DNA from: Opitutia bacterium ISCC 52
GTDB lineage: Bacteria > Verrucomicrobiota > Verrucomicrobiia > Opitutales > UBA2995
NCBI GenBank assembly: GCA_014529675.2
Contig: CP076040.1
Span: 2,561,894 to 2,625,893, forward strand
Reading direction: 5' to 3'
DNA length: 64,000 bases
The number at the start of each line of letters is the position of its first letter. The first letter of the stretch is position 1. Shown here piece by piece: positions 9,353 to 18,612 of this stretch. Position numbers and translations under genes: made by a program. The notes beneath the pieces are model-generated. The model did not search any database, had not been told where the DNA came from, and was given only the letters and a program-made list of their open reading frames with translations.

Positions 9353-10318
9353 ATGGAACGCCTAGAAATTATCCGCTCCCAAATCAGTAACTGCCTCACC
9401 GAAACGAACCTTCCGGGTGAAAAGATCCAGGGGAAGGTTCGAGATATTTATCCTGGAGAGAAAGAGGTCACCTTTGTCAGCACTGATCGCTTGAGTGCCT
9501 TCGATCGCGTATTGGCAGCGATCCCTTTTAAAGGCCAAGTTCTCAATCTTACAAGCAAGTGGTGGTTTGAGAAGACAAGCCACATCATCCTCAATCACTT
9601 TGTGGCTGCCCCCGATCCAGCCGTTACCATTGGGAAGAAATGTGAAGTGTTCATGGTAGAGTTTGTTGTTCGTGGATACATAACTGGATCCACCAGCACT
9701 TCCATTTGGTCTCATTACAAAAATGGCAGTCGAAACTATTGTGGCAACGACCTGCCAGATGGAATGGTGAAGAGTCAGAAACTCGAAACGAATATCCTCA
9801 CTCCAACCACCAAATCCGAACACGACGAACCAGTAAGCCTGGAGGAGATCATAGCTCGGGGAATCATGAACGAAGAGGATCTCGAAGTTTGCTCGAAGGC
9901 GGCGTTGGAATTGTTCGCCTATGGCCAAGAAGTGGCGAAAGAGCATGGCCTCATCTTAGTCGATACCAAATACGAATTCGGCAAGGATGCGGATGGTGTG
10001 ATTCGCCTCATTGACGAAATCCACACGCCCGATTCCAGCAGATACTGGCTCGCTGATTCTTATGAAGCGCGTTTCCAAGCCGGTGAGAATCCTGAGAACA
10101 TCGATAAAGAATTTATTCGTCTCTGGTTCAGTGATCATTGCGATCCCTATCATGACGAAGTTCTTCCTCAAGCCCCCAACGATCTGATCGTTGAGCTCTC
10201 CAGCCGCTACATGCAACTCTACGAAATGATCACGGGACAATCCTTTCGAATGGGTGACCTTGAAACCCCTGCTATGGAACGTATCGCAAAAAACCTGCAA
10301 ACGAACGTAAGTCAATGA
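9353..10318 (+). CDS. purC: SAICAR synthetase PurC
   Basis: PurC joins CAIR and L-aspartate with ATP to form SAICAR. The ATP-site motifs are GKVRDIYPG and STDRLSAFDR, followed by GQVLNLTSKWWFE, VRGYITGSTSTS and the substrate loop TPTTKSEHDEP. At 321 residues it belongs to the longer PurC form (about 300) rather than the compact form (about 240). The ATG lies five bases after the previous stop and the TGA overlaps the purF ATG. CAIR would have to come from PurE/PurK or a similar carboxylase encoded elsewhere, since none is in this window. Confidence 0.97.
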   Translation: MERLEIIRSQISNCLTETNLPGEKIQGKVRDIYPGEKEVTFVSTDRLSAFDRVLAAIPFKGQVLNLTSKWWFEKTSHIILNHFVAAPDPAVTIGKKCEVFMVEFVVRGYITGSTSTSIWSHYKNGSRNYCGNDLPDGMVKSQKLETNILTPTTKSEHDEPVSLEEIIARGIMNEEDLEVCSKAALELFAYGQEVAKEHGLILVDTKYEFGKDADGVIRLIDEIHTPDSSRYWLADSYEARFQAGENPENIDKEFIRLWFSDHCDPYHDEVLPQAPNDLIVELSSRYMQLYEMITGQSFRMGDLETPAMERIAKNLQTNVSQ

Positions 10319-12231
10319 GCGACCCGATCAAACACGAATGCGGCATCGCACTCGTTCGGCTTAAGAAGCCTCTTTCTCACTACCAAAGGAAATACGACTC
10401 CGCACTCTGGGGTTTCTTCCAACTTTTTCTTCTTATGGAGAAGCAGCACAATCGCGGACAGGATGGCTCCGGCGTGGGTGCTCTAAAGCTCGATGTCGAT
10501 CCTGGTAAACCTTACATGTTCCGTGAGCGGAGCGTAGAGGCCAATTCCATGAACCGGATATTTGGGCGACTACTGGAGGACTTTAACAAAAAGGTCGATG
10601 CGGGTATTATTCATCCCGAATTCCCGGCCAGCGTAAAAGGAAACTTTGATTTTGGAGCAGAGATTTTCCTTGGTCATCTAAGGTATGGGACTTCAGGAGG
10701 TTATACTGAGACCAGCTGCCATCCATACTTTCGTCGTAACAATTGGCCGACACGTAACCTGATGGTTGCCGGCAATTTCAACATGACGAATACAGGCGAA
10801 CTAAACGAACGCCTGATCGACCGCGGGCAACACCCCATCTTCGACACGGATACTCAAACCATACTCGAAGAAATCGGTTACCACTTGGATGAAGAGCACC
10901 GGCGACTCTACCATGAGAACAGAGATGTTAAAGGACTCTCCGGCATGGATAATTCCAAAGCCATTTCGGAGAAACTGGACGTAGCGGAGATCCTTAAGGA
11001 ATCGAGTAAAGAATGGGACGGCGGTTACGCCATCGCAGGCATGATCGGCAATGGTGATTGTTTTGCTACCCGGGATCCTTGGGGCATTCGGCCTTTTCAC
11101 TACTTCGAAGATGACGAAGTCATAGCCATCGCTTCAGAGCGCGCCCCGCTAATGACGGTCTTTTCCAAGTCAGTTGAAGACATCCATGAAATCAACCCGG
11201 GCGAAGCCATCATCGTAAAGCGCAACGGCAAGCTTGAGAAATGCCAGATTCGTGATCAGCAAGAACGAGTGTCCTGCACCTTCGAGCGCATCTATTTCTC
11301 TCGTGGTAACGACCATGATATTTACCAGGAACGCAAAGCCCTGGGAAAAGCTTTGGTAAAACCGATTCTCAAAACCATTAATAAAGACCTCGAGAATTCG
11401 GTATTCAGCTTCATTCCGAATACGGCTGAAGTGGCCTACTACGGTCTCATGGACGGGCTTCATGAAAAACGGCGAAAAGCGGTTAAACAGGAGATTCTTG
11501 AACAGGCACAAAATGGAGGTATTGACGAGGGGTTCCTGGACAAGGTCATCATGAGCAACTGGCCACGATCAGAAAAGGTGGCACTGAAGGACATCAAACT
11601 CCGCACCTTTATCAGCCAGGAAAAGGCACGAACGGACTTAGCGTCTCACGTTTATGATATTTCCTATGGCTCGGTAGCAGAAACTGACAATTTGATTTGT
11701 CTTGATGACTCGATCGTTCGAGGCACCACTCTAAAACAATCGATCGTCAAGATCTTGGCCCGACTTCGGCCCAAACAAATTATCATCGTTTCGACAGCGC
11801 CACAGATCCGATATCCCGATTGCTATGGTATCGACATGTCTCAGTTGCATAAGTTTATCGCCTTTGAAGCGGCGATTGAGCTCCTGATCGACCAAGGACG
11901 GGATGGGCTTATTCGCGATGTTTATATGGACTGCCTTGAACAGTCGAAAAAGCCGGTAGAACTACTGACGAATAAAGTGAAGCGTATTTATGACTGTTTC
12001 ACTGATGAGGAGATTTCTGCAAAGATCAGCCAAAAAGTTCAACCAGATCTGGATTTCTGGAATGGCAATCTCACCATCATTTACCAGAGCATTAAGAACC
12101 TCCGAAAAGCCCTGCCTGAACATAAAGGAGACTGGTATTTCACGGGAGAGTATCCTACCCCAGGTGGATACCGTGCTTTGAATCAGGCATTCATTAACTA
12201 TTTTGAAAACCGAGGTGGCAGAAGCTACTAA
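10315..12231 (+). CDS. purF: Amidophosphoribosyltransferase PurF, long Bacteroidetes-like form
   Basis: PurF makes phosphoribosylamine from PRPP and glutamine, the first committed purine step. The start MSDPIKHECGIALVRL places the Ntn nucleophile Cys at residue 9, so an eight-residue propeptide must be removed before the enzyme is active. MEKQHNRGQDGSG, FLGHLRYGTSGG and GNFNMTNTGELNE belong to the glutaminase domain. LICLDDSIVRGTTLKQSI is the PRPP-binding motif. At 638 residues it is much longer than the usual 470-510 residue enzyme and resembles the form I remember from Bacteroidetes, with extra segments between the domains and at the C-terminus. It sits five bases before purD. Confidence 0.93.
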   Translation: MSDPIKHECGIALVRLKKPLSHYQRKYDSALWGFFQLFLLMEKQHNRGQDGSGVGALKLDVDPGKPYMFRERSVEANSMNRIFGRLLEDFNKKVDAGIIHPEFPASVKGNFDFGAEIFLGHLRYGTSGGYTETSCHPYFRRNNWPTRNLMVAGNFNMTNTGELNERLIDRGQHPIFDTDTQTILEEIGYHLDEEHRRLYHENRDVKGLSGMDNSKAISEKLDVAEILKESSKEWDGGYAIAGMIGNGDCFATRDPWGIRPFHYFEDDEVIAIASERAPLMTVFSKSVEDIHEINPGEAIIVKRNGKLEKCQIRDQQERVSCTFERIYFSRGNDHDIYQERKALGKALVKPILKTINKDLENSVFSFIPNTAEVAYYGLMDGLHEKRRKAVKQEILEQAQNGGIDEGFLDKVIMSNWPRSEKVALKDIKLRTFISQEKARTDLASHVYDISYGSVAETDNLICLDDSIVRGTTLKQSIVKILARLRPKQIIIVSTAPQIRYPDCYGIDMSQLHKFIAFEAAIELLIDQGRDGLIRDVYMDCLEQSKKPVELLTNKVKRIYDCFTDEEISAKISQKVQPDLDFWNGNLTIIYQSIKNLRKALPEHKGDWYFTGEYPTPGGYRALNQAFINYFENRGGRSY

Positions 12232-12236
12232 TCCTC

Positions 12237-13562
12237 ATGAGTGATCAAGACCCCATTATTCTGCTCATTGGTTCGGGTGCACGCGAACACGCATACGCAA
12301 AGTCCATCGCATGCTCCAACCGTTCCCACACACTGGTTACATTTGGATCCAGCCAAAATCCAGGCATCGCAGAGTTGTCTGCCACTTACATGAGCGGCTC
12401 GATCACAGATCCGGAAGCCGTGGCCCGTTTTGCGCAGGAACAAAAAGCGACCTTGGCTATCGTTGGCCCCGAAGCACCCCTGGAAACCGGCGTCGCCGAC
12501 AAACTGTGGGACATTGGAATTCCTGTAGTGGGACCCAAGCGAGAACTGGCAATGCTCGAAACAAGTAAGCAGTTCACCCGCAATTTAATGGCCGATTACA
12601 ACATTCCAGGATGTCCGGCATTTAAGCATTTTGATAGTGTCGATGGTGTAGAGCAATTCCTTCAATCCCTCGGCGAAAATTATGTGGTGAAAGCAGATGG
12701 ATTGATGGGAGGCAAAGGGGTGAAAGTTTCCGGGGATCACTTACATTCCCATGCAGAGGCCCATGAGTATTGCCAGGAACTTGTTGATGCGAATTCCACT
12801 TTTGTAATTGAGGAAAAGTGCATTGGAGAAGAGTTCTCCATGTTCAGCTTCTGCGACGGAATTACCCTCAAACACATGCCACCGGTTCAGGACCACAAGC
12901 GCGCATACGTGGATGACAAGGGACCCAACACAGGCGGAATGGGATCCTATAGTGATGCGAATCATAGTCTTCCTTTCATCAATCAAAAGGACATTGCGGA
13001 ATCCCAAGAGATTAACCGCCTGGTAGTTGAAGCATTAAGAAAAAAAACCGGCGAGGGATACAAAGGCATACTCTACGGAGGCTACATGGCGACTAATCAA
13101 GGTGTCCGTGTCATTGAATTTAATGCACGATTCGGAGATCCAGAAGTCATGAATCTGCTTTCGTTACTGAACGCCGATCTTATTGAAATCTGTCTAGCCA
13201 TCGGGAACGAAACGCTGGATTCCGTCGACGTCGATTTTAAACAACAAGCTTCGGTCTGCAAATACAGCGTCCCAGAAGGATACCCTGACAGCCCTGAAAA
13301 GAATTTCCCGGTAGACATAAGTACCATTGAAAAACCAGACCAACTCTTTCTCGGTGCGGTCGATATGCAAGATGGGCAACTGGTTGCAACCGGTTCTCGT
13401 ACCGCAGCTGTAGTTGGACTGGCTGATACGATTACGCAAGCCGAGGAAGAAGCAGAGCGCTTGGTCAATCAGGTAAGTGGAAAGCTATTTCACAGGCCCG
13501 ATATTGGAACGGAAGCATTGATCAACAAGCGTGTTCAACACATGAACCAGCTTCGCGGATAA
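12237..13562 (+). CDS. purD: Phosphoribosylamine-glycine ligase PurD
   Basis: PurD is the ATP-grasp ligase forming GAR from phosphoribosylamine and glycine. The N-terminus ILLIGSGAREHAYA matches the family motif VLVIGxGGREHAL, with one Gly replaced by Ser. VVKADGLMGGKGV is the ATP-grasp lysine region, DHKRAYVDDKGPNTGGMG is the PurD signature, and VIEFNARFGDPE carries the Mg ligands. The length of 441 residues is normal. Its stop is followed with no gap by the purN ATG. Confidence 0.97.
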   Translation: MSDQDPIILLIGSGAREHAYAKSIACSNRSHTLVTFGSSQNPGIAELSATYMSGSITDPEAVARFAQEQKATLAIVGPEAPLETGVADKLWDIGIPVVGPKRELAMLETSKQFTRNLMADYNIPGCPAFKHFDSVDGVEQFLQSLGENYVVKADGLMGGKGVKVSGDHLHSHAEAHEYCQELVDANSTFVIEEKCIGEEFSMFSFCDGITLKHMPPVQDHKRAYVDDKGPNTGGMGSYSDANHSLPFINQKDIAESQEINRLVVEALRKKTGEGYKGILYGGYMATNQGVRVIEFNARFGDPEVMNLLSLLNADLIEICLAIGNETLDSVDVDFKQQASVCKYSVPEGYPDSPEKNFPVDISTIEKPDQLFLGAVDMQDGQLVATGSRTAAVVGLADTITQAEEEAERLVNQVSGKLFHRPDIGTEALINKRVQHMNQLRG

Positions 13563-14183
13563 ATGGCAGAAAAAACAGTAAAGGTTGCTGTCCTGGGATC
13601 GACCCGTGGGTCTTCCCTCCAACCTGTTATCGATGCGATTGAATCCGGGGAACTCAGCGCCACCATCGTCGCTGTGATCAGTAACCGAAAAAAATCCGGC
13701 ATCCTGGAGCGAGCGAGATGCCATAACTTGCCTGATCATTTTATTTCGGCCAAAGACAAGGAGCGGGAGGACTTTGATAAAGAAGTCACTCAACTCCTGC
13801 ACGAGGTGAATGCTGAATTAGTCCTCTGCATCGGCTACATGCGTTTCCTGTCGGCCGATTTTGTGCACCATTGGTTCGGCAAAGTGGCCAATGTTCACCC
13901 GTCCCTTCTTCCCAAGCATCCCGGATTGATGGACCTTGATGTTCACCAGGCAGTGATTGATGCCAACGACAAGGAAACGGGTTGTACCGTTCATCTCATC
14001 GATGAAGGTGTAGACTCCGGACCCATTCTCATTCAAAAGCGTATTCCAGTAGAGGCCAACGACACGGCAGAGACCCTGAAGGCGAAAGTTCAACCTCTGG
14101 AAGGCATGGCATTTATTGAACTCATTCACAAATGGCCCCTGGAAGGTATTCCACAAGAGGAGTACGTCCAGCAACAGAAGTAG
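13563..14183 (+). CDS. purN: Phosphoribosylglycinamide formyltransferase PurN
   Basis: PurN formylates GAR to FGAR with 10-formyl-tetrahydrofolate. The N-terminal Rossmann region VAVLGSTRGSSLQPVIDAI binds the phosphoribosyl part. NVHPSLLPKHPG carries the catalytic Asn-His pair, and GCTVHLIDEGVDSGPIL carries the catalytic Asp. The length of 206 residues is normal. The ATG follows the purD TAA directly, which points to translational coupling. This is the last purine gene of the operon. Confidence 0.96.
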   Translation: MAEKTVKVAVLGSTRGSSLQPVIDAIESGELSATIVAVISNRKKSGILERARCHNLPDHFISAKDKEREDFDKEVTQLLHEVNAELVLCIGYMRFLSADFVHHWFGKVANVHPSLLPKHPGLMDLDVHQAVIDANDKETGCTVHLIDEGVDSGPILIQKRIPVEANDTAETLKAKVQPLEGMAFIELIHKWPLEGIPQEEYVQQQK

Positions 14184-14237
14184 CGATTGCGAGAACAATC
14201 CTATTGCATCTACGAAAGCCAAAGTGAAGATTGTGGC

Positions 14238-14717
14238 ATGTCTTTAGAGATAAGAAAATCCACTCCCGATGACGTGGGAACCATTCTCGGTCTCATCTAT
14301 AAATTAGCTGAGTATGAAAAGCTCACGGACATGGTTACCGCAACGGAAGAGCAACTACAGGAAACCATGTTTTGCGAGCAGCCCTACGCTCATTGCCAAC
14401 TCGCATTCTGGAATGGTGAGCCCGTTGGCTACGCTCTCTACTTTTTCAATTACTCCACCTTCCTGGCTCAACCGGGGCTCTACTTAGAAGATCTTTTTGT
14501 AGTCCCAGAAAATAGAGGCAATGGCATTGGGAAAGAACTACTGCTTTCACTCGCTCGAGAAGCCAAAGATCGGAATTGTGGCCGCATGGAATGGATGGCC
14601 TTGGATTGGAATACACGAGCACATGATTTTTATTTGAACCTGGGTGCTAAAATGCTTGAAGAATGGAAGCTATTTAGAGCCACGGGAGAATCCTTGGATA
14701 AGTTGGCAAGCTTATGA
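14238..14717 (+). CDS. GNAT acetyltransferase, diamine/thialysine N-acetyltransferase-like
   Basis: This 159-residue GNAT protein has acetyl-CoA loop VVPENRGNGIGKELL and late motif DWNTRAHDFYLNLGAKMLEEW. LIYKLAEYEKL and the LYLEDLFV strand before the CoA loop are shared with the SSAT/thialysine acetyltransferase group, which acetylates small amines, so an amine substrate is a reasonable inference. I chose the ATG at 14238; an upstream TTG at 14187 would add 17 residues with no homology. The TGA overlaps the next gene's ATG, so it is co-transcribed with the double ligase. Its link to the purine genes may be only positional. Confidence 0.8.
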   Translation: MSLEIRKSTPDDVGTILGLIYKLAEYEKLTDMVTATEEQLQETMFCEQPYAHCQLAFWNGEPVGYALYFFNYSTFLAQPGLYLEDLFVVPENRGNGIGKELLLSLAREAKDRNCGRMEWMALDWNTRAHDFYLNLGAKMLEEWKLFRATGESLDKLASL

Positions 14718-17104
14718 GCAAATTCAGCGTTGCTGTCCTTTTTGGAGGACCGTCTGCAGAGCGTGGCATATCACTCAACTCCGCACGGTCGGTAGTCGAT
14801 CACTTGGAAGATCTGGAGATCATTCCCATCTACTACAATCTCCTCAAACAAGCGTTTCTCATTGATCGCAAACAGCTTTATTCAAATACGCCTTCCGACT
14901 TCGATTTTAAAATCAAAGAGCTAGGCAAAGCTCTAACTGAGTCTGAATTGATAGAACTTCTACAATCGGCTTCCATCACCTTCCCCGTGATTCATGGTGC
15001 ATTTGGTGAAGGTGGAGAGTTAGCCGAGTTCCTCGAAACACATAAGATCCCGTTTGTCGGAAGCAGCAGTGACTCGGCTAAGGTAGCCTTCGACAAATTT
15101 GATGCTGCCTGGTTATTGGAACGTGAAGGATATTTCTCCCCACCCAGTCTCTTACTCGAAGCTGCCGAAGATGATGACAACCTTGCCCGAGTTGAGTCCT
15201 TTTTTGATAACAATCAACTCGCGCGCGCGATCCTGAAACCAGCTCGATCAGGTTCGAGTATCGGTGTCACAGAAGTCGCATCTCCCGAACAATGCCTGGT
15301 GGCGTTTAAAGGCATGCTATCCGAAGGCATCGATCAACGTTTCGTATTAGAACCGTTTGCTCAGGGAAAAGAGTTTACGATTATCGTTCTTCAGAATGAA
15401 GATGAACAACCCGTAGCACTGCTGCCCACGGAAATTGAGATCACTGACAAAAGCCAATCACTGTTCGACTACCGTTTAAAATACTTACCCACCCGCCAAG
15501 TGGCCTACCATATGCCACCGCGTTTTTCAGATGAAACCGTGGAAACTATTCGCACTCAGGCTGAGTCAATATTTACGACTTTGAAGCTCTCTGATGTCGT
15601 TCGAATTGATGGCTGGGTCATGGGAGACGGAAATGTATGGTTCTCGGATATCAACCTGGCGAGTGGACTTGAACAAAATAGTTTCTTCTTCCTTCAAGCC
15701 GCCTACTTAGGTTGGAGCCATGCTGAAGTCCTTCACTACATTTTAAAGAGCACTTGCTACAGAAAAAACCTGACTTCCCCTCCCCAGCTTACATCGAACA
15801 CCGAGACCTCAAAGGAAAAGGTGCGAGTGTTGTTTGGAGGAGATAGTTCAGAGCGACAAGTTTCTCTAATGAGTGGCTCCAATGTCTGGCTCAAACTAAG
15901 AAAGTCCGATCGTTTTGCACCCTCCCCTTACCTCCTCGATCAGGATGGATTTATTTGGAGCCTGCCCTACGCGGCTACTCTTCGCCACACCGTTGAAGAA
16001 GTCGGGGCCGCCTGCAGACAAATGTTAGAGGAAGGTCACCGACTCGAATCCTATAGAAAAAAGATTTTTCAATCCATGGATGGATCTGGAGACAAGTTTG
16101 AGCCATTACCATCTCCATCCTGCATGACCATGGAAGATTTCCTGCAGGATAAAACAACCGTCTTTCTGGTCATTCATGGAGGCATCGGAGAAAACGGTGA
16201 ACTCCAATCAGCCCTGACAAAAGAAAAGATTCCATTCACTGGATCCTTAACGGCCTCAGCGCGCCTTTGTATGGACAAATACGAAACCGGAAAGGCACTT
16301 GAGAAATATGGGAAATACGGAATTTTAATCGCCGCCAAGAAGAAGCTCGATACGCGAACTCTAATTAAACTCAAAGAAGAAAGTCTAAAAAAGATTTGGA
16401 ACACGATGGAGGAGGATTTGCACAGCAAGAGCTTGATCGTGAAACCACTTTCCGATGGTTGCTCCTCCGGTATTGTACGTCTGGATAGTTGCGAGGATCT
16501 TAAGATCTACCTGAATCTAATTGATAAAGGGCTTCCAAGAATTGGCCCTGGAGAGCTGAAACATGTCAGATCTCCCGTAGAACTACCACAGACCCTGCCT
16601 GAGTTTCTTCTCTTTGAAACTTTTGTGCGAAGTGATCGACCACTCATTCAAAAGGATGAACTAAAATGGGAGAGTCATTCCGGATGGGTTGAAGTTACCG
16701 TCGGAGTCCTCGGAGCCCGAGGCCAAATGAGAGCCCTCAAACCCAGTATCACCGTGGCCAGCGGAGAAATCCTCTCCCTTGAAGAAAAGTTCCAAGGAGG
16801 CACAGGCGTAAATATCACTCCCCCACCTGAACCGTGGGTATCTCAGGAAACCTGGCAAAAAGCACAGGCGAAGATTGAATTCGTGGCTCAAAAGCTTGGT
16901 ATCAATGGCTTCGCACGTATTGATGCTTTTCTGCAGATAGAAACGGGCAATATTCTTGTTATCGAAGCCAATTCAATTCCTGGACTGACTCCTTCGACCG
17001 TCATTTATCACCAAGCCTTGGCTGAAGAGGAACCGATGACGCCAACTGCCTTCCTCGAGGCGATTCTAGACAATAGAAATCTATTTAAGTCTAAAAATAG
17101 TTAG
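14714..17104 (+). CDS. ddl: Tandem D-alanine-D-alanine ligase (two ATP-grasp ligase units in one chain)
   Basis: The 796-residue protein holds two complete Ddl-like units. Unit 1 (about 1-360) starts VAVLFGGPSAERGISL and has KPARSGSSIGV, FDYRLKYLP (omega-loop Tyr and Lys), RIDGW and a metal site changed to SDINLASGLEQNS. Unit 2 (about 368-796) starts VRVLFGGDSSERQVSL and has the classic end RIDAFLQ plus VIEANSIPGLTPSTV, but its serine loop is DGCSSGI and its omega region reads LEEKFQGGTG. Ddl makes the D-Ala-D-Ala dipeptide for peptidoglycan; ordinary enzymes are 300-370 residues and act as dimers, so this may be a built-in dimer. Plant plastid DDL proteins are, as I recall, also double. The catalytic roles of the two halves are not settled by sequence alone. 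Confidence 0.88.
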   Translation: MSKFSVAVLFGGPSAERGISLNSARSVVDHLEDLEIIPIYYNLLKQAFLIDRKQLYSNTPSDFDFKIKELGKALTESELIELLQSASITFPVIHGAFGEGGELAEFLETHKIPFVGSSSDSAKVAFDKFDAAWLLEREGYFSPPSLLLEAAEDDDNLARVESFFDNNQLARAILKPARSGSSIGVTEVASPEQCLVAFKGMLSEGIDQRFVLEPFAQGKEFTIIVLQNEDEQPVALLPTEIEITDKSQSLFDYRLKYLPTRQVAYHMPPRFSDETVETIRTQAESIFTTLKLSDVVRIDGWVMGDGNVWFSDINLASGLEQNSFFFLQAAYLGWSHAEVLHYILKSTCYRKNLTSPPQLTSNTETSKEKVRVLFGGDSSERQVSLMSGSNVWLKLRKSDRFAPSPYLLDQDGFIWSLPYAATLRHTVEEVGAACRQMLEEGHRLESYRKKIFQSMDGSGDKFEPLPSPSCMTMEDFLQDKTTVFLVIHGGIGENGELQSALTKEKIPFTGSLTASARLCMDKYETGKALEKYGKYGILIAAKKKLDTRTLIKLKEESLKKIWNTMEEDLHSKSLIVKPLSDGCSSGIVRLDSCEDLKIYLNLIDKGLPRIGPGELKHVRSPVELPQTLPEFLLFETFVRSDRPLIQKDELKWESHSGWVEVTVGVLGARGQMRALKPSITVASGEILSLEEKFQGGTGVNITPPPEPWVSQETWQKAQAKIEFVAQKLGINGFARIDAFLQIETGNILVIEANSIPGLTPSTVIYHQALAEEEPMTPTAFLEAILDNRNLFKSKNS

Positions 17105-17217
17105 ACATAAGGTAGAGATTTACACGTTAAGCTAAAAGGTTACATTTGTATTCCAACCTTAATTGGGAGCTTCGTTCTTAAACCACATACATTTCACGAT
17201 CCAAACCTGTTCATTAT

Positions 17218-17985
17218 ATGAAAAAACTACTCGGTGCATTAGCAGTCCTCATCATTATTGGAGCCGTTGGCTTATTTATACTCTCTAAGTCCGCTGGAAA
17301 AATCATTCAGAAAGGAGTCGTAACAGTGGGTCCGGAAATTGCCCAAGTAGATATAGAACTAGCCGGAGCTGACATCTCCTTCCTTTCGGGGGCAGGAGAA
17401 CTTAGAGGACTCAAAGTGCACAATCCGGAAGGTTATGACGGAGATCACGCCTTTTATGCAGATCATTTATCATTAGACGTACAACCCATGTCCGTCTTGT
17501 CCGATAAGATTGTGATCGATGAAATATTAATTATCGGTCCAGACATCCAATTTGAACAGCGCCTCAAATCAAGTAACCTGAATCAGATTCAAGCCAATGT
17601 GCAGGAGTCCCTCGGATCGTCCGAAGCACAAGAGGCTGAGGAGGCTGGAGGAAAGAAATTGGAAATTAAGCGCTTCGTCCTCCAAGATGCCAAAGTTGGC
17701 GTAGGAGTTGGAACTAAGCCTATCAGCATTACAATTCCCACAATTGAACTGACAGATCTCGGAAGCGGAGAAGAAGGAATTACAGCCGGAGAAGTCATCG
17801 GTGTAATGATGACAGAAGTAACCACTCAAATCATTGCTGAAATAGCCAAGAATCCGGAATTCTTACTTCAAACAGGGGGTGACCTCCTCAAAGGAGTCGG
17901 TGACTCTGGTGGCAATGCCCTTAAACAACTGGTCGGCCTATTCGGTGGTGGATCTTCTGACGAAGACAAAGAGGAAGACAAATAA
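17218..17985 (+). CDS. AsmA-like membrane-anchored protein
   Basis: This 255-residue protein has an N-terminal membrane anchor (LLGALAVLIIIGAVGLFILS) and a periplasmic part. The part after the anchor (VDIELAGADISFLSGAGELR, then LKVHNPEGYDGDHAFYADHL and KIVIDEILIIGPDIQFE) follows the pattern of AsmA/DUF748-type repeats, which in larger proteins form lipid-transfer grooves. A charged, Glu/Ala-rich stretch near residue 135 and an acidic C-terminal tail (SSDEDKEEDK) are low-complexity. It is much shorter than AsmA proper. Function unknown; an envelope role is the most that can be said. A weak inverted repeat (AAGGTT at 17136-17141 with AACCTT at 17155-17160) lies in the 113-base gap before it. 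Confidence 0.65.
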   Translation: MKKLLGALAVLIIIGAVGLFILSKSAGKIIQKGVVTVGPEIAQVDIELAGADISFLSGAGELRGLKVHNPEGYDGDHAFYADHLSLDVQPMSVLSDKIVIDEILIIGPDIQFEQRLKSSNLNQIQANVQESLGSSEAQEAEEAGGKKLEIKRFVLQDAKVGVGVGTKPISITIPTIELTDLGSGEEGITAGEVIGVMMTEVTTQIIAEIAKNPEFLLQTGGDLLKGVGDSGGNALKQLVGLFGGGSSDEDKEEDK

Positions 17986-18016
17986 ATCAACCCCTCAAAC
18001 CTTGTAGTATCAAAGC

Positions 18017-18400
18017 TTAGCGCTTCGAATCTACAACCATGTCCAAATGGACCAAAAAGTGGGAGAAATTCTCCTGAACATTGGCCAATGCATTGGAAAG
18101 AGTTCCGAAATCTCCGGGTGCGTCGGGATTTGCCAGATGCTCAATTTCAGCTGACTGTTGACTGATTAATGCCCCACCGAAAATACGGGTGGATGACTTC
18201 AGTGTGTGAGCTGAACGTTGCAGCAGAGCCAAGTCCTCTGAACGAAAGGAACTGATGATGGCGTCTACCAACGCTTGACCTTCACTGTGAATATCGGCGA
18301 CGAGTTCTTCTAATATGTCTACCTCTCCAACACAGACTTCTTCGTAAAATTGTTCGAATTCTGGACGGTTAAGTATCTCGGTAGAGTTGCTGGTAATCAT
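18017..18400 (-). CDS. Orphan HPt (histidine phosphotransfer) domain protein
   Basis: This 127-residue, all-helical protein has a single HPt domain. The phospho-accepting His65 lies in SAHTLKSSTRIFGG, matching the HPt signature AHxLKGxxxxxGA. Such proteins pass phosphate between a hybrid histidine kinase receiver and a response regulator. No hybrid kinase or receiver domain occurs in this window, so its partners are elsewhere. It is transcribed away from recC, and the 212-base gap between them holds only a weak palindrome (ATAGGA...TCCTAT around 18496-18517). Confidence 0.85.
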   Translation of the reverse strand: MITSNSTEILNRPEFEQFYEEVCVGEVDILEELVADIHSEGQALVDAIISSFRSEDLALLQRSAHTLKSSTRIFGGALISQQSAEIEHLANPDAPGDFGTLSNALANVQENFSHFLVHLDMVVDSKR

Positions 18401-18612
18401 GGTATGAATGTTTTTCTTTAGAGGAGGTTTATGCGAATAGTGCTCAATCTAAAACCATAAGAAGCTTCGTGTAACAACTCCGATAGATAAGTTTATAGGA
18501 ATTTTACGAATCCTATTTTCGAGATAATGAGGGCATTTTAGCGTTCTCTTCCCTGAAGAATTCCAAAGAATGAAAGCTCAATCCTTGACCCACTAGCGAT
18601 TCTAATAACCCG

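Noticed and set aside
9362..9946. A 194-codon ORF on the minus strand inside purC
   Set aside because: Fully antisense to a certain gene and shows no domain; it comes from the codon bias of purC.
18423..18457. Nine-codon ORF after AGAGGAGG upstream of recC
   Set aside because: Good ribosome site but only MRIVLNLKP; too short and without any further support.
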